A stretch of DNA of 64,000 bases from Rhodovulum sp. ES.010 (GTDB taxonomy: Bacteria > Pseudomonadota > Alphaproteobacteria > Rhodobacterales > Rhodobacteraceae), in NCBI RefSeq assembly GCF_900142935.1, contig NZ_FSRS01000001.1, positions 568,001-632,000 of the forward strand, in the 5' to 3' direction. A program made the translations under genes and the position numbers. The notes under the pieces were generated by a model, which saw nothing but the letters and a program-made list of their open reading frames with translations, did no database searches and was not told the origin of the DNA. Positions 8,396 through 17,775 of this stretch are shown in pieces; the stretch's first letter is position 1; each line of letters opens with the position of its first letter.

Positions 8396-10141
8396 ATGAA
8401 CCTGTTCACCGATCTCCATGCGCTCGTGATCGACAGCCTCGGCGCGATGGTTGCCGAAGGCGCGCTGCCCGACGGGCTCGATCTGTCGAATGTCGCGGTG
8501 GAGCCGCCCCGTGACCCCGCCCATGGCGACATGGCGACCAATGCCGCGATGGTGCTGGCGAAACCGGCCGGGCGGAAGCCGCGCGAGATTGCCGAGACCT
8601 TGGCGCAGTGCCTCGCCGCCGATCCGCGCGTCGCCCTGGCTGAGGTGGCCGGGCCCGGCTTCATCAACCTCCGCCTCGCGCCGGCCGTGTGGCAGGATGT
8701 CGTCGGCCGGGTGCTGCGCGCGGGCGCGGCGTTCGGACGTTCCGAGATGGGGCAGGGGCAGAAGGTCAATGTCGAATATGTCTCGGCCAACCCTACCGGG
8801 CCCTTGCATGTCGGCCACACCCGCGGCGCGGTCTTCGGCGACGCGCTGGCGAACCTTCTGGCCTATTCGGGTCACGACGTGACGCGCGAATACTACATCA
8901 ACGACGGTGGCGCGCAGGTCGATGTGCTCGCCCGGTCGGTCTACCTGCGCTACCTTGAGGCGCAGGGCCACGAAGTCGCCTTCGAGGAGGGCACCTATCC
9001 CGGCGAGTATCTGATCGATGTCGGCCGGGCGCTCGCCCAGACGGTGGGCGACGGCTATGTCGGACAGCCCGAGGCGGTTTGGCTGGCCGAGGTGCGCAGC
9101 TTCGCGACCGAGAAGATGATGGACCTGATCCGCGCCGACCTCGCCGCGCTCGGCGTGACGATGGATGTGTTCTTCTCGGAAAAGTCGCTCTACGGCACCG
9201 GCCGGATCGAGGCGGCGATCGAGTCGCTGCGCGCGAAGGGCCTGATCTACCTCGGCGTGCTGGAGCCGCCGAAGGGCAAGGTGCCCGAGGACTGGGAGCC
9301 GCGCGAGCAGACGCTCTTCAAGTCCACCACCCATGGTGACGACGTTGACCGGCCGATCATGAAGTCGGACGGCTCATGGACCTATTTCGCCCCGGATATC
9401 GCCTATCATTATGACAAGATTTCCAGGGGGTTCGACGTCCTTATTGATGTGTTCGGCGCCGACCACGGCGGCTATGTCAAGCGGATGAAGGCGGCCGTGG
9501 CCGCGCTGTCGGGGGGCGAGGTGCCGCTTGACGTCAAGCTCACGCAACTGGTCAAGCTCTACAAGAACGGCGAGCCGTTCAAGATGTCGAAACGCGCGGG
9601 CACTTTCGTGACGCTGCGCGACGTCGTCGACCAGGTGGGCCCCGACGTCACCCGCTTCGTGATGCTGACGCGCAAGAACGACGCGCCGCTCGATTTCGAC
9701 TTCGACAAGGTGCTGGAGCAGTCGAAGGACAACCCGGTCTTCTACGTGCAATACGCCCATGCACGCGTGCATTCGGTGCTGCGGAAGGCCGCGGAGGCGG
9801 GCATCGCGGCCGATGATGCGACGCTGGGGGCGGCGGCGTTGGAAAAGCTCGACCACGAGGCCGAGATCGCCGTCGCCAAGAAGCTGGCGGAATGGCCCAG
9901 GCTGGTCGAAATCGCCGCCCGGATGCACGAGCCGCATCGGGTCGCCTTCTACCTCTACGAGCTCGCCTCGGAGTTCCACGCGCTCTGGAACAAGGGCAAC
10001 GAGGAACCCGCCCTGCGCTTTCTTCAGGAGGACGATCCGGCCACAAGCCAGGCCAAAATCGCGCTCGCCAGGGCCGTTTCCGTTGTGATTTCCGCCGGTC
10101 TTGGTATTCTTGGTGTTACGCCGGTCGAGGAAATGCGCTGA
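8396..10141 (+). CDS. argS: Arginyl-tRNA synthetase
   Basis: Class I aminoacyl-tRNA synthetase of 581 aa charging tRNA-Arg. The HIGH-type motif is PLHVGHTRG (HVGH at 138-141) and the KMSKS-type motif is KMSKR at 396-400. The N-terminal tRNA D-loop binding domain (residues 1-110) and the C-terminal DALR anticodon-binding domain, which begins after about 440, are both present. It heads a run of same-strand genes (SPOR protein, nagZ, scpA, scpB) that is conserved in Rhodobacteraceae. Confidence 0.97.
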   Translation: MNLFTDLHALVIDSLGAMVAEGALPDGLDLSNVAVEPPRDPAHGDMATNAAMVLAKPAGRKPREIAETLAQCLAADPRVALAEVAGPGFINLRLAPAVWQDVVGRVLRAGAAFGRSEMGQGQKVNVEYVSANPTGPLHVGHTRGAVFGDALANLLAYSGHDVTREYYINDGGAQVDVLARSVYLRYLEAQGHEVAFEEGTYPGEYLIDVGRALAQTVGDGYVGQPEAVWLAEVRSFATEKMMDLIRADLAALGVTMDVFFSEKSLYGTGRIEAAIESLRAKGLIYLGVLEPPKGKVPEDWEPREQTLFKSTTHGDDVDRPIMKSDGSWTYFAPDIAYHYDKISRGFDVLIDVFGADHGGYVKRMKAAVAALSGGEVPLDVKLTQLVKLYKNGEPFKMSKRAGTFVTLRDVVDQVGPDVTRFVMLTRKNDAPLDFDFDKVLEQSKDNPVFYVQYAHARVHSVLRKAAEAGIAADDATLGAAALEKLDHEAEIAVAKKLAEWPRLVEIAARMHEPHRVAFYLYELASEFHALWNKGNEEPALRFLQEDDPATSQAKIALARAVSVVISAGLGILGVTPVEEMR

Positions 10142-10222
10142 GAAACAAGCCGCAACCCGCCCGGGATACGAGACAGGCAAGACACAACCGGAGGCGAAGC
10201 AGCTCCGGGGAACGAGGCGGAT

Positions 10223-11146
10223 ATGGCAGACATAGATTTCGACGCTTTCGGAGCGTCGGGTTCCCGTGACGAGGGACCCGCGCTCAAGACGATGCTCAAC
10301 TGGGCCGGTGGCGCGCTGTCGCTGGCGCTGGTGGCGGGGCTGCTCGTCTGGGCCTACCAGATCATGGTTCGCGACGTGACCGGCGTGCCGGTGGTGCGCG
10401 CCCTAGAAGGTCCGATCCGCGTGGCCCCGGACGACCCCGGCGGACGCCAGGCCGAGCACCAGGGGCTGGCGGTGAACCGCGTGGCGGCCGAAGGCGAGGC
10501 GGCCCCGCCGGCCGACACGCTTCGGCTGGCGCCCTCTCCGGTGGCGCTGGTCGAGGAGGATCGTCCGGTTGCAGAACTGGCGCCGGCGGAACTGACCGTC
10601 GCGCCGGACGACTCCGCGCCGCTTGCCGCGCCCGACCCGGTGGTGGCCAGCCTCGCCCAGTCGAACGAGTTCGCGCTGACGCCGGAGCTTCTGGCGGAAC
10701 GGGGCGGCGAGCCGCCCGCAGACGAGATCGTGCCATTGATGGAACTGCCCGAGGGGGCGCTCGGCCGTTCGCTGCGGCCCGCCCCGCGTCCCGACGACCT
10801 CGATCTTGCCGTGCACGCGGCGATCGCCTCCGCCACCGCCGCGCTGACGGGCCAAGGCACACCGCAACTCGCGCCCGAAGACGTGATCGCGGGCACCGCG
10901 CTTGTCCAGTTGGGGGCCTTCGGCGATTCCGAGGAGGCGCGCGAGGCCTGGGAGGCGCTCGCCGCCGGGGGGCGGTTCGGAGAGTTCTTCGACCAGAAGG
11001 CCCGCGTCATCCAGCAGGCGGAGAGCGGCGGCCAGACCTTTTACCGGCTGCGCGCTGCGGGCTTCGACGACATGGCCGACGCCCGGCGGTTCTGCGCCGC
11101 GCTGGTGGCCGAGGGGGCCGACTGCATTCCGGTGGTGGCGCGGTGA
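10223..11146 (+). CDS. SPOR-domain membrane protein
   Basis: 307 aa single-pass inner-membrane protein with a short cytoplasmic tail, one helix at about residues 30-50 (GALSLALVAGLLVWAYQI), a long Pro/Ala/Glu-rich periplasmic linker and a C-terminal SPOR domain. The SPOR domain runs from TALVQLGAFGDSEEARE to the end. SPOR domains bind denuded glycan strands at the division septum, so a role in envelope division or peptidoglycan remodelling is likely. The next gene, nagZ, starts with a GTG overlapping this stop by 4 bp (GTGA) and acts on peptidoglycan fragments, which fits. Confidence 0.85.
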   Translation: MADIDFDAFGASGSRDEGPALKTMLNWAGGALSLALVAGLLVWAYQIMVRDVTGVPVVRALEGPIRVAPDDPGGRQAEHQGLAVNRVAAEGEAAPPADTLRLAPSPVALVEEDRPVAELAPAELTVAPDDSAPLAAPDPVVASLAQSNEFALTPELLAERGGEPPADEIVPLMELPEGALGRSLRPAPRPDDLDLAVHAAIASATAALTGQGTPQLAPEDVIAGTALVQLGAFGDSEEAREAWEALAAGGRFGEFFDQKARVIQQAESGGQTFYRLRAAGFDDMADARRFCAALVAEGADCIPVVAR

Positions 11147-12159
11147 GCCATAGGGCAGGCGCCTGCATCCTCGGCTGCGCCGGCCCGATTCTCACCGGCG
11201 AGGAGCGCCGCTTCTTTGCCGAGGCCAATCCGCTGGGCTTCATCCTGTTCGCCCGAAACGTGCGCGATCCCGCCCAGTTGGCCGAACTCACGCGCGCGCT
11301 GCGCGCGGCGGTCGGGCGAAACGCGCCGATCCTGATCGACCAAGAGGGCGGACGGGTGCAGCGCCTGACGCCGCCCCACTGGCGGCCCTGGGCGCCCGCG
11401 GCCGACCAGATCGCCGCCGTCGGTCCCCAGCACGCGGCGCGCTCGATGTATCTGCGCTCTCGCCTCATCGCGCGGGAACTCGCCCTCATGGGGATCGACG
11501 TGAATTGCGCGCCGCTGGCCGATCTCGCCCGTGCGGAGACCCACGCGGTACTGAAGAACCGCTGTTACGGGACCGATCCCCGCCCGGTCGCCGCCATCGC
11601 CCGCGCGGTGGCCGAAGGGTTGCTGGACGGCGGCGTGCTGCCGGTGCTCAAGCATATCCCCGGCCATGGCCGCGCGACAGTCGACAGCCATCTCGCGCTG
11701 CCCAGGGTGAAGACGCCGCTCTCGACGCTGGAGAGCACCGATTTCGCCGCGTTCCAGCCGCTTGCCGACCTGCCGCTCGGCATGACGGCGCATGTGGTCT
11801 ACGATGCGCTCGACCCCGACGCGCCGGCAACCGTGTCCCCCGAGGCGATCGCCCATATTCGCCGGGGGATCGGATTCGCCGGGTTCCTGATGAGCGACGA
11901 TATTTCGATGGAGGCGCTCGCCGGGACCCTGGAAGAGCGCTGCAGGGCGAGCCTGCGGGCAGGATGCGATGCGGTCTTGCATTGCAATGGCAAACTCGCC
12001 GAGATGGAGGTGGTGGCCGGGGCGTGCGGCACCCTGTCGGAAGAAACGCTTGCCCGCGCCGCCCGGGCACTGGCCCGCCGTTGCCCGCCGGAACCCGTCG
12101 AAACCGGTGCGTTGGTGGCCGAACTCGACCAGTTGCTGGGAAAGAGGGGCGATGTCTGA
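11143..12159 (+). CDS. nagZ: Beta-N-acetylhexosaminidase (peptidoglycan recycling)
   Basis: Cytoplasmic glycoside hydrolase family 3 enzyme, 338 aa, which removes N-acetylglucosamine from muropeptides during cell-wall recycling. Signatures are ILIDQEGGRVQRL (substrate binding), the catalytic His/Asp loop KHIPGHGRATVDSH at 170-183, and FLMSDDISMEA carrying the nucleophile Asp. It starts at GTG inside the stop of the SPOR gene and overlaps scpA by 8 bp, implying translational coupling along the operon. Confidence 0.95.
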   Translation: MSHRAGACILGCAGPILTGEERRFFAEANPLGFILFARNVRDPAQLAELTRALRAAVGRNAPILIDQEGGRVQRLTPPHWRPWAPAADQIAAVGPQHAARSMYLRSRLIARELALMGIDVNCAPLADLARAETHAVLKNRCYGTDPRPVAAIARAVAEGLLDGGVLPVLKHIPGHGRATVDSHLALPRVKTPLSTLESTDFAAFQPLADLPLGMTAHVVYDALDPDAPATVSPEAIAHIRRGIGFAGFLMSDDISMEALAGTLEERCRASLRAGCDAVLHCNGKLAEMEVVAGACGTLSEETLARAARALARRCPPEPVETGALVAELDQLLGKRGDV

Positions 12160-12952
12160 CCACGGGGGCGACAGTTTCGGACCGGAGCCGGGGCGCGACC
12201 CGGTTGCGCTGCGGCGCGCGGCCGAGGCGCTGATCGTCGACGTGGACGGGTTCGAGGGCCCGCTCGACATGCTCCTGACGCTGGCCCGCGGCCAGAAAGT
12301 GGACCTGCGCCGGATCTCGGTTCTGCACCTCGCCGAGCAGTATCTCGCCTTCGTCGAAAAGGCCAAGGCGCTTCGGATCGAACTGGCCGCCGACTATCTG
12401 GTGATGGCTGCCTGGCTGGCCTTTCTCAAGTCGCGCCTACTGCTGCCGCCCGATCCCGAGGACGAGGGCCCGTCGGGCGAGGAATTGGCCGCGCATCTGG
12501 CCTTTCAACTGGAGCGGCTGGAGGCGATGCGCAGTGCCGCCGCGCGGCTGATGGGCCGCGACCGCAAGGGGCGCGACTTCTTTGCCCGCGGCATCCCCGA
12601 GGATGTCATGCGCATCCGCACCGTGCGCTATACCGCGACGCTTCTGGACCTGATGCAGGCCTATGCCCGCATCCGCACCAAGGACGAATTCCGCCCCTAT
12701 GTCTTCGACCGCGACGCGGTCTACACGATGGAAGAGGCGCTGGAGAGGATGCGCGGGCTTCTTGGCTATGCGGGCGAGTGGATCGACCTGGCCACCTGGC
12801 TGCCCGAGGGATGGGAGGCCGATCCGGTGCGCCGCCGCGCCGCGACGGCCGCGCATTTCGCGGCGAGCCTGGAGCTTGCCAAGCAGGGCCATGTGGAAAT
12901 TCGCCAGTCCGACACTTTCGCCCCGATCCATATCCGTCGGAAGGGGTCGTGA
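12152..12952 (+). CDS. scpA: Segregation and condensation protein A
   Basis: 266 aa kleisin subunit of the bacterial SMC condensin complex. The N-terminal region FEGPLDMLLTLARGQKVDLRRISV and the following YLVMAAWLAFLKSRLLLP are characteristic of ScpA. Its C-terminal winged helix would bind the SMC head. The ATG at 12152 overlaps the end of nagZ; a much longer open frame upstream lies inside nagZ and is ignored. scpB follows with TGATG overlap, so the two subunits are made from one message. Confidence 0.95.
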   Translation: MSDHGGDSFGPEPGRDPVALRRAAEALIVDVDGFEGPLDMLLTLARGQKVDLRRISVLHLAEQYLAFVEKAKALRIELAADYLVMAAWLAFLKSRLLLPPDPEDEGPSGEELAAHLAFQLERLEAMRSAAARLMGRDRKGRDFFARGIPEDVMRIRTVRYTATLLDLMQAYARIRTKDEFRPYVFDRDAVYTMEEALERMRGLLGYAGEWIDLATWLPEGWEADPVRRRAATAAHFAASLELAKQGHVEIRQSDTFAPIHIRRKGS

Positions 12953-13593
12953 TGACCGAGCGCGACACCGAGCGGGAGGACAGCCTCTTCGAGGCTCCGC
13001 CCATGGCCGAACAGGAGCGCATGGTCGAGGCGATCCTGTTCGCCTCGGCCGAGCCGTTGCGCGTGGCCGAGTTGAACGCCCGCATGCCCCATGGCTGCGA
13101 CGCGGCCGAGGCCCTGACGCATCTGAAGCGCCGCTATGAAGGGCGCGGTGTGCGGCTGGTGCGCGTGGGCGAGTCGTGGGCGTTCCGCACCGCGCCCGAC
13201 CTGGGCTTCCTGATGCAGAAGGAAACGGTCGAGACCCGCAAGCTGTCGCGCGCGGCGATCGAGACACTGGCGATCGTGGCCTATCACCAGCCCGTCACCC
13301 GCGCCGAGATTGAGGAAATCCGCGGCGTCTCGGTCAGCCGGGGCACGGTCGACCAGTTGCTGGAGCTGGAGTGGATCCGGTTCGGCCGGCGCCGGGTGAC
13401 GCCGGGCCGCCCTGTCACCTATGTCGTGACCGAGGAATTCCTCGATCATTTCGGGCTGGAGAGCGCGCGCGACCTGCCGGGACTCAAGGAATTGCGCGCG
13501 GCGGGATTGCTCGACAGCCGCCCCATGCCGGGACGCGACGAGGACGACGAGGCCGAGGGCGGGCAGGGCGAGATGTTCGAGGACGAGAGCTGA
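12952..13593 (+). CDS. scpB: Segregation and condensation protein B
   Basis: 213 aa partner of ScpA with two winged-helix domains. Typical blocks are VEAILFASAEPL near residue 25, LSRAAIETLAIVAYHQPVTRAEIEEIRGV near residue 98, and TPGRPVTYVVTEEFLDHFGL. The tail is acidic (DEDDEAEGGQGEMFEDES). The start codon shares a base with the scpA stop. In many Rhodobacteraceae I recall tatABC following scpB; here a small unknown gene and a cytochrome gene follow instead. Confidence 0.94.
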   Translation: MTERDTEREDSLFEAPPMAEQERMVEAILFASAEPLRVAELNARMPHGCDAAEALTHLKRRYEGRGVRLVRVGESWAFRTAPDLGFLMQKETVETRKLSRAAIETLAIVAYHQPVTRAEIEEIRGVSVSRGTVDQLLELEWIRFGRRRVTPGRPVTYVVTEEFLDHFGLESARDLPGLKELRAAGLLDSRPMPGRDEDDEAEGGQGEMFEDES

Positions 13594-13637
13594 CGCGTCG
13601 CGTTGCCGGCCGCACCGCCGCAGGTGCCTTGCCGTGC

Positions 13638-13677
13638 GCCCTCCAGGCCGCAGGAACGCGACTTCCGTTCGGAGGGC
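13638..13677 (+). other. Intergenic inverted repeat after scpB
   Basis: Arms GCCCTCC (13638-13644) and GGAGGGC (13671-13677) enclose a nested GGAA-CGCGAC-TTCC hairpin. It lies 45 bp beyond scpB and before the next gene. No T-run follows, so it is not a classical intrinsic terminator; it may be an RNA stabiliser or part of a processed leader. Confidence 0.4.
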
Positions 13678-13750
13678 ACCCGCCCTATGATATGGGAGCG
13701 CCCCGGTGCCCGTTGGGCGCGGGCGGTCGCGCAAGGGAGACGAGGGAGCG

Positions 13751-13987
13751 ATGATCATACCCCCGCATCTGGTCGTGTTCGGGCTGAAGGTCGCCGCCGC
13801 ACGGATGGCCTACAAGGGCATCGAGGCCGGCGTCGACATGGCCAGCCGTTACCACGCGCAGCAGGCGGCTGCGCGCGGAGCGGACCCGCAGACGGCGGAA
13901 GCGCGCGCGCGGCGAACGGCCCGCACCGTCAAGGGCGCGCTCCGCGTCGCGCGGCATGTGGGCCCGGGCCTCAGGCCCAGGCCCTGA
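13751..13987 (+). CDS. Small conserved-looking hypothetical protein
   Basis: 78 aa protein I do not recognise. It begins MIIPPHLVVFGLKVAAARMAYKGIEAGVDMAS, an amphipathic/hydrophobic stretch. An Ala/Arg-rich helical segment follows (residues 33-65), ending in basic residues. A strong purine-rich ribosome-binding region (GGGAGACGAGGGAGCG) precedes the ATG, which argues that it is real. It sits where a twin-arginine translocase gene might be expected, but it lacks the TatA LFG motif and hinge. It is convergent with the diheme cytochrome gene, whose stop is 3 bp away. Confidence 0.6.
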   Translation: MIIPPHLVVFGLKVAAARMAYKGIEAGVDMASRYHAQQAAARGADPQTAEARARRTARTVKGALRVARHVGPGLRPRP

Positions 13988-13990
13988 GCC

Positions 13991-14791
13991 TCACTCCTGC
14001 GGCAGCGTCGCCGCGTAGCGCAGCACGTCGGCGGCCACGCCCGGCCCGAAGGCGCGAAGATTGATCATCCACACCCCCGGATGGGCGTTGAGGATCTTGT
14101 TCATGACCTCGTCCGGCAGGTCCGAGGCCTCGGTCCCGACGAAGGCATCCTCTCCGGGGCCGCCCCAGTTCAGTTGCCGCCCGTCGAAACCGTGGCAGGC
14201 CGCGCAATTGGTCTGGAACACCGCCCGGCCGTTATCGATGTCGCCGGCGACGATCTCGCGCGTCGAAAGGTCGACATATTTCGACATGTCGATCTGCCCG
14301 CGCGAGACGAAGGCGGCGAGCCAGCCAATTTCCTCGTCGCCGATCATTTCTTGCGTGTAGCCGTGCAGCGGGGCGCGCAGCAGCGCGATGATCTCGCCTT
14401 CGTCGCGCCCGATGGCGCCGTCGATGCCCTTGATCCCGGTGTAATCCTCGCCGGCGCGAAAGATGCCGGTCGCGCCCTTGTAGTCCCAGCCGTGGCAGGT
14501 GACGCAGCGCCAGGTATCGGCGCCCGATTTCGTCGCCGTCGCCGGGTAGGCGGGATGGGTGAAATAGACGGGTTCGGGCCGGTCGAGCGCCGCCCACCAC
14601 TTGTCATAGATGCGCCCGCCGGCGGCAAGCATCCAGGCCTCGGTCGGCTTGGCGGGTGCCTCGTAGGCAAAATCGCCGGCCTGATCCTCTTCGTTGTAGT
14701 CGTGATGGTCGTCGTCGCTTGCGGCCAGCGGCGTGGCGACAATTGCGAGCGCAAGCGCGCCGGCAGCGGCCCCGAAACTCAGGTTGAACAT
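13991..14791 (-). CDS. Periplasmic diheme c-type cytochrome
   Basis: 266 aa protein with a signal peptide (MFNLSFGAAAGALALAIVATPLAAS) and two heme-binding motifs, CVTCH at 96-100 and CAACH at 196-200. Each sits in its own cytochrome c-like domain. Met ligands are probable but not assigned. A His/Asp-rich segment (DDDHHDYNEEDQ) just after the signal peptide may bind metal. The start is taken at the second ATG, which gives a clean signal peptide; the upstream ATG at 14806 would add five residues. It probably carries electrons in respiration or in oxidation of a periplasmic substrate; the partner enzyme is not adjacent. Confidence 0.85.
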   Translation of the reverse strand: MFNLSFGAAAGALALAIVATPLAASDDDHHDYNEEDQAGDFAYEAPAKPTEAWMLAAGGRIYDKWWAALDRPEPVYFTHPAYPATATKSGADTWRCVTCHGWDYKGATGIFRAGEDYTGIKGIDGAIGRDEGEIIALLRAPLHGYTQEMIGDEEIGWLAAFVSRGQIDMSKYVDLSTREIVAGDIDNGRAVFQTNCAACHGFDGRQLNWGGPGEDAFVGTEASDLPDEVMNKILNAHPGVWMINLRAFGPGVAADVLRYAATLPQE

Positions 14792-14975
14792 GCAATACTC
14801 CCCCACTTTTGCCCGGGTATTCCCAGCCCCGGTAGAGGGTCAGCGTAAGCCGCCCCAATACGTGCGCGCAAGAAAATTGCCAAAAAGGGAATGCCTTGGA
14901 AACAAAGTTGCAATTGTTGGTTGAGGCTCTGCGACCGACGATCGCGTTTGGGGCGGTCATGCGCGCCCGGGCCCG

Positions 14976-16061
14976 TCAGGCGCTGTGGAAATGCTTGGAG
15001 AGTTTCAGGCCCTGGCCCTGGTAGTTCGACGCGATCCCGGCTCCGTAGAGCGCATCGGGCCGCGCGGCCATGCGCTCATAGACCAGACGGCCCACGATCT
15101 GGCCGTGTTCCAGCACGAAGGGCGCCTCGTGGCAGCGCACCTCGAGCACCCCGCGCGAGCCGGTGCCGCCGGCCGCGTCATGGCCGAAGCCGGGGTCGAA
15201 GAAACCCGCGTAGTGCACCCGGAACTCGCCGACCATGGCGAGATAGGGGGCCATCTCGGCGGCACAGTCGGGCGGGATATGCACGGCCTCGCGGCTGACG
15301 AGGATGTAGAACGCGCCCGGGTCGAGGATGATTCGACCCCGCGTGGTGCGCACCTCTTCCCAGAACTCGGTGGGGTCGTGCGCGCCGACGGCCGCAAGGT
15401 CTATCACCCCGGAATGCGGCTTGGCGCGGTAGCCGACGAGGTCGCCCTCGCCGGGTCGCATGTCGACGGAGAAGCCCAACCCCTCGGAAATGACCGCCGG
15501 CCCGCCGGTGACAAGGCGCATCTCCTCGTGCAGGGCGGCGAGTTCGCCGTCGCCGAGGATGGCCTGGCCGCGGCGGAACCGGATCTGGTTGAGCCGCAGG
15601 CCCGGTTTCACGAGAACCGAGAAGGAGCGGGGACAGATCTCGGCATAAAGCGGGCCGCGATAGCCCGGCCGGATCCGGTCGAACTCGACGCCGCCATCCG
15701 TGATCGCGCGGGTCAGCAGGTCAAGCCGGCCGGTCGAGCTCTTGGCGTTGGCGACGGCGGAGATGTCCTCGGGCAGAGCGAGGCGTTCCATCAGCGGCAC
15801 CACGTAGACGCAGCCCTTTTCCAGCACCGCGCCATCGGTGAGGTCGATCCGGTGCATCTCGAAATCGCCGAGCCGCTCAGCGACGCTGCGGCCTTCGCCG
15901 GCAAGGAACGAAGCGCGGACGCGATAGGCGGTATCGCCCAGGCGAAGGTCCAGTGAGGCCGGCTGCACCTGGCCGTCGGCCAGGGGGGCATCGAGGCCGA
16001 TGCCGTCCGCCTCGACGAGGGCTCGGATTTCCCGATCTGGCAACACGCCGGTGCCGGTCAT
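14976..16061 (-). CDS. dcd: 2'-deoxycytidine 5'-triphosphate deaminase (long alphaproteobacterial form)
   Basis: Cytoplasmic enzyme converting dCTP to dUTP, the first step of dTTP supply. At 361 aa it is about twice the length of E. coli Dcd and consists of two dUTPase-fold modules; the first has VANAKSSTGRLDLLTR and ITDGGVEFDRIRPGYRGPLYAEICP, which carry the conserved Arg/Ser phosphate and base contacts. The long form is typical of alphaproteobacteria. The 180 bp beyond the stop hold the likely promoter of the diheme cytochrome gene. Confidence 0.9.
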   Translation of the reverse strand: MTGTGVLPDREIRALVEADGIGLDAPLADGQVQPASLDLRLGDTAYRVRASFLAGEGRSVAERLGDFEMHRIDLTDGAVLEKGCVYVVPLMERLALPEDISAVANAKSSTGRLDLLTRAITDGGVEFDRIRPGYRGPLYAEICPRSFSVLVKPGLRLNQIRFRRGQAILGDGELAALHEEMRLVTGGPAVISEGLGFSVDMRPGEGDLVGYRAKPHSGVIDLAAVGAHDPTEFWEEVRTTRGRIILDPGAFYILVSREAVHIPPDCAAEMAPYLAMVGEFRVHYAGFFDPGFGHDAAGGTGSRGVLEVRCHEAPFVLEHGQIVGRLVYERMAARPDALYGAGIASNYQGQGLKLSKHFHSA

Positions 16062-16156
16062 CGCTTCTCCCCGTGCCGTGCCCGGCCGGGACGGCGGCCG
16101 GGGCCGGACACATCACCGCCCGCGGCCATGGGCGGGCACGCGGGCGGATGTGATAA

Positions 16157-16233
16157 TGGTCGGGCTAGCAGGACTTGAACCTGCGACCTTCCGTCCCCCA
16201 GACGGACGCGCTACCAGACTGCGCCATAGCCCG
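16157..16233 (-). tRNA. tRNA-Pro (anticodon GGG)
   Basis: Reading the minus strand gives a complete 77-nt cloverleaf. The acceptor stem is CGGGCTA/TAGCCCG with discriminator A and an encoded CCA end. The D arm is GCGCAGTCTGGTAGCGC. The anticodon stem is TCCGT/ACGGA with loop CTGGGGG, anticodon GGG. The T arm contains GTTCAAGTC. It follows the merR gene on the same strand. No integrase or duplicated 3' end is present nearby, so there is no sign that it serves as an attachment site here. Confidence 0.95.
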
Positions 16234-16287
16234 ACGTGGAGCGCTTCATACCATGTCTGACGCCGGGGGCAAGCGTCAAAACCCATC

Positions 16288-17349
16288 TCAGCCGTCGCGG
16301 CCGGACGCGGGCGTTTGCGCCTTCATTCGCGCGTCGAGTGCGCGCAGCCGGTCGAGCGCCCGGTGCGCCGTGCCGTGGTCGGCCACAAGGGCGCGGCGCA
16401 AGGCGGGGCTGCGACTCCATGTCCGCAGGGGCGGCTCGGTCGGGGCGAAGGCCGGGTCGGTATCGGCCGGATCCTCGCGGGCGATGTCCGTTCCCAACGG
16501 CCCCCGGGCCGCGGGCGTTTCAGGCTCCGGTTCGGGCTCCGGCTCCGGCGGCAGGAACGCGGCGTCAGGTGCCGTGTCCGCCGAGGGAGACTCGGGGGCC
16601 GCTTCCGCCGGTGTGGGGGCGGGCGCCATTTCGGTCGGCGCGGGATCGACCCGGTCGGCCTCGGTTTGCGGTTCGCCGGCGCTGGGCGCGGGGTGGCGCC
16701 GGAAGGTGGGCATCGGCTCGGTGTCGTCGGGCGAGTCGCCGTCGCCCGCAGCCGCCGGTTCGGCCTCGGCATCGGACGGCGCGGGCTGGTCCGCCTCCGC
16801 GGCCTCCGGGGTCGACTCCGGGGCGGGAGGGGGCTCCGGGCTTTCGGCCTGCCGCTCGCGCCGTTGGGCGGGAATGAACTCGAGGCCGGGCAGCATGGCT
16901 TCGTCCGGCTCGGGCGTGACCCCGCCGCCAAAGGTCACGACGTTCGACTCTTCCACCTCGGCCTGGGCATCTTCCTGCATCGGCGCTTCGGGCGTGTCCT
17001 CTTCCGCAAGCGCGGCGGGAGGCGCACCGTCGCCCCGGTCGGCCCGGCCCTCGATCACCACGGCACCGCCATCCTCGATCGGCGGCGACAGGTCGGCGAC
17101 GAACTTCACTCCTTCTTCGCGCAGGATTTTCTGCACGCCGCGGATCGTCAGCCCGTCTTCGTGCAAGAGCTTCTTGATCCCGCCCAGGAGCATCATGTCC
17201 GAGGGCCGGTAATAGCGCCGACCGCCGGCACGCTTCACCGGTTTGATCTGCGTGAAGCGGCTTTCCCAGAATCGCAGGACATGCGCCGGGGTGTCCAGCC
17301 ACGTCGCCACCTCGCTGATCGTGCGGAAGGCCTCGGGGGATTTTTCCAT
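16288..17349 (-). CDS. MerR-family DNA-binding protein with long acidic tail
   Basis: 353 aa protein with an N-terminal MerR-type winged helix-turn-helix (residues 9-80: [24 protein letters not shown], then [21 protein letters not shown]). From about residue 95 there is a low-complexity Pro/Glu/Ala-rich, probably disordered region. The C-terminus is a short basic helix ([30 protein letters not shown]). Homologues sit just downstream of ihfA in alphaproteobacteria. The target is unknown. The ATG is 11 bp after the ihfA stop, so the two are co-transcribed. Confidence 0.85.
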   Translation of the reverse strand: MEKSPEAFRTISEVATWLDTPAHVLRFWESRFTQIKPVKRAGGRRYYRPSDMMLLGGIKKLLHEDGLTIRGVQKILREEGVKFVADLSPPIEDGGAVVIEGRADRGDGAPPAALAEEDTPEAPMQEDAQAEVEESNVVTFGGGVTPEPDEAMLPGLEFIPAQRRERQAESPEPPPAPESTPEAAEADQPAPSDAEAEPAAAGDGDSPDDTEPMPTFRRHPAPSAGEPQTEADRVDPAPTEMAPAPTPAEAAPESPSADTAPDAAFLPPEPEPEPEPETPAARGPLGTDIAREDPADTDPAFAPTEPPLRTWSRSPALRRALVADHGTAHRALDRLRALDARMKAQTPASGRDG

Positions 17350-17360
17350 CGCGTCCGGCC

Positions 17361-17672
17361 CTAGCCGGTCCGTCCGGCATTCCCGGCGGCGACGCGGTCC
17401 TTCATCAGGTGCGAGGGGCGGAAGGTCAGCACCCGGCGCGGCAGGATCGGAACCTCCTCGCCGGTCTTCGGGTTGCGGCCGACCCGCGCGGCCTTGTCGC
17501 GCACCGAGAAGGTGCCGAAAGAGGAGATCTTGACCGTCTCGCCGCGCACCAGCGCGTCGGACATGTGTGCGAGCACGTTCTCGACGAGTTCGGCGGATTC
17601 GTTGCGCGAAAGCCCGACCTCGCGGAACACGGCCTCGGTCAAATCCATGCGTGTCAGCGTGTTGCCCGCCAT
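17361..17672 (-). CDS. ihfA: Integration host factor subunit alpha
   Basis: 103 aa DNA-bending protein of the HU/IHF family, working as a heterodimer with IhfB in transcription, recombination and replication. Diagnostic residues include [11 protein letters not shown] at the N-terminus, [33 protein letters not shown] and the DNA-intercalating Pro in GRNPKTG. It is preceded by AGAGGGGG. The 103-bp gap after fabH is unusually A+T-rich and contains a TTGACT element 17 bp before TTACGC, a possible separate promoter. Confidence 0.95.
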   Translation of the reverse strand: MAGNTLTRMDLTEAVFREVGLSRNESAELVENVLAHMSDALVRGETVKISSFGTFSVRDKAARVGRNPKTGEEVPILPRRVLTFRPSHLMKDRVAAGNAGRTG

Positions 17673-17775
17673 TGCGCCCCCTCTGTTTCAATGCGATCCC
17701 CACTCGCCGCAGCGTAAGGAGAAAAGATTTTCCGAGTCAATATCAAGGGTTTGGAGAACGCCGTTTCAGCGGGAT

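Noticed and set aside
6445..8820. A 791-codon minus-strand frame
   Set aside because: It is antisense to the antiporter and argS genes; no domain features and typical shadow composition.
13751..13987. TatA candidate after scpB
   Set aside because: It lacks the TatA N-terminal helix, the FG hinge and amphipathic helix pattern, despite the position and size.
16157..16233. tRNA-Pro as an island attachment site
   Set aside because: No integrase, no repeated tRNA 3' end and no composition change next to it.
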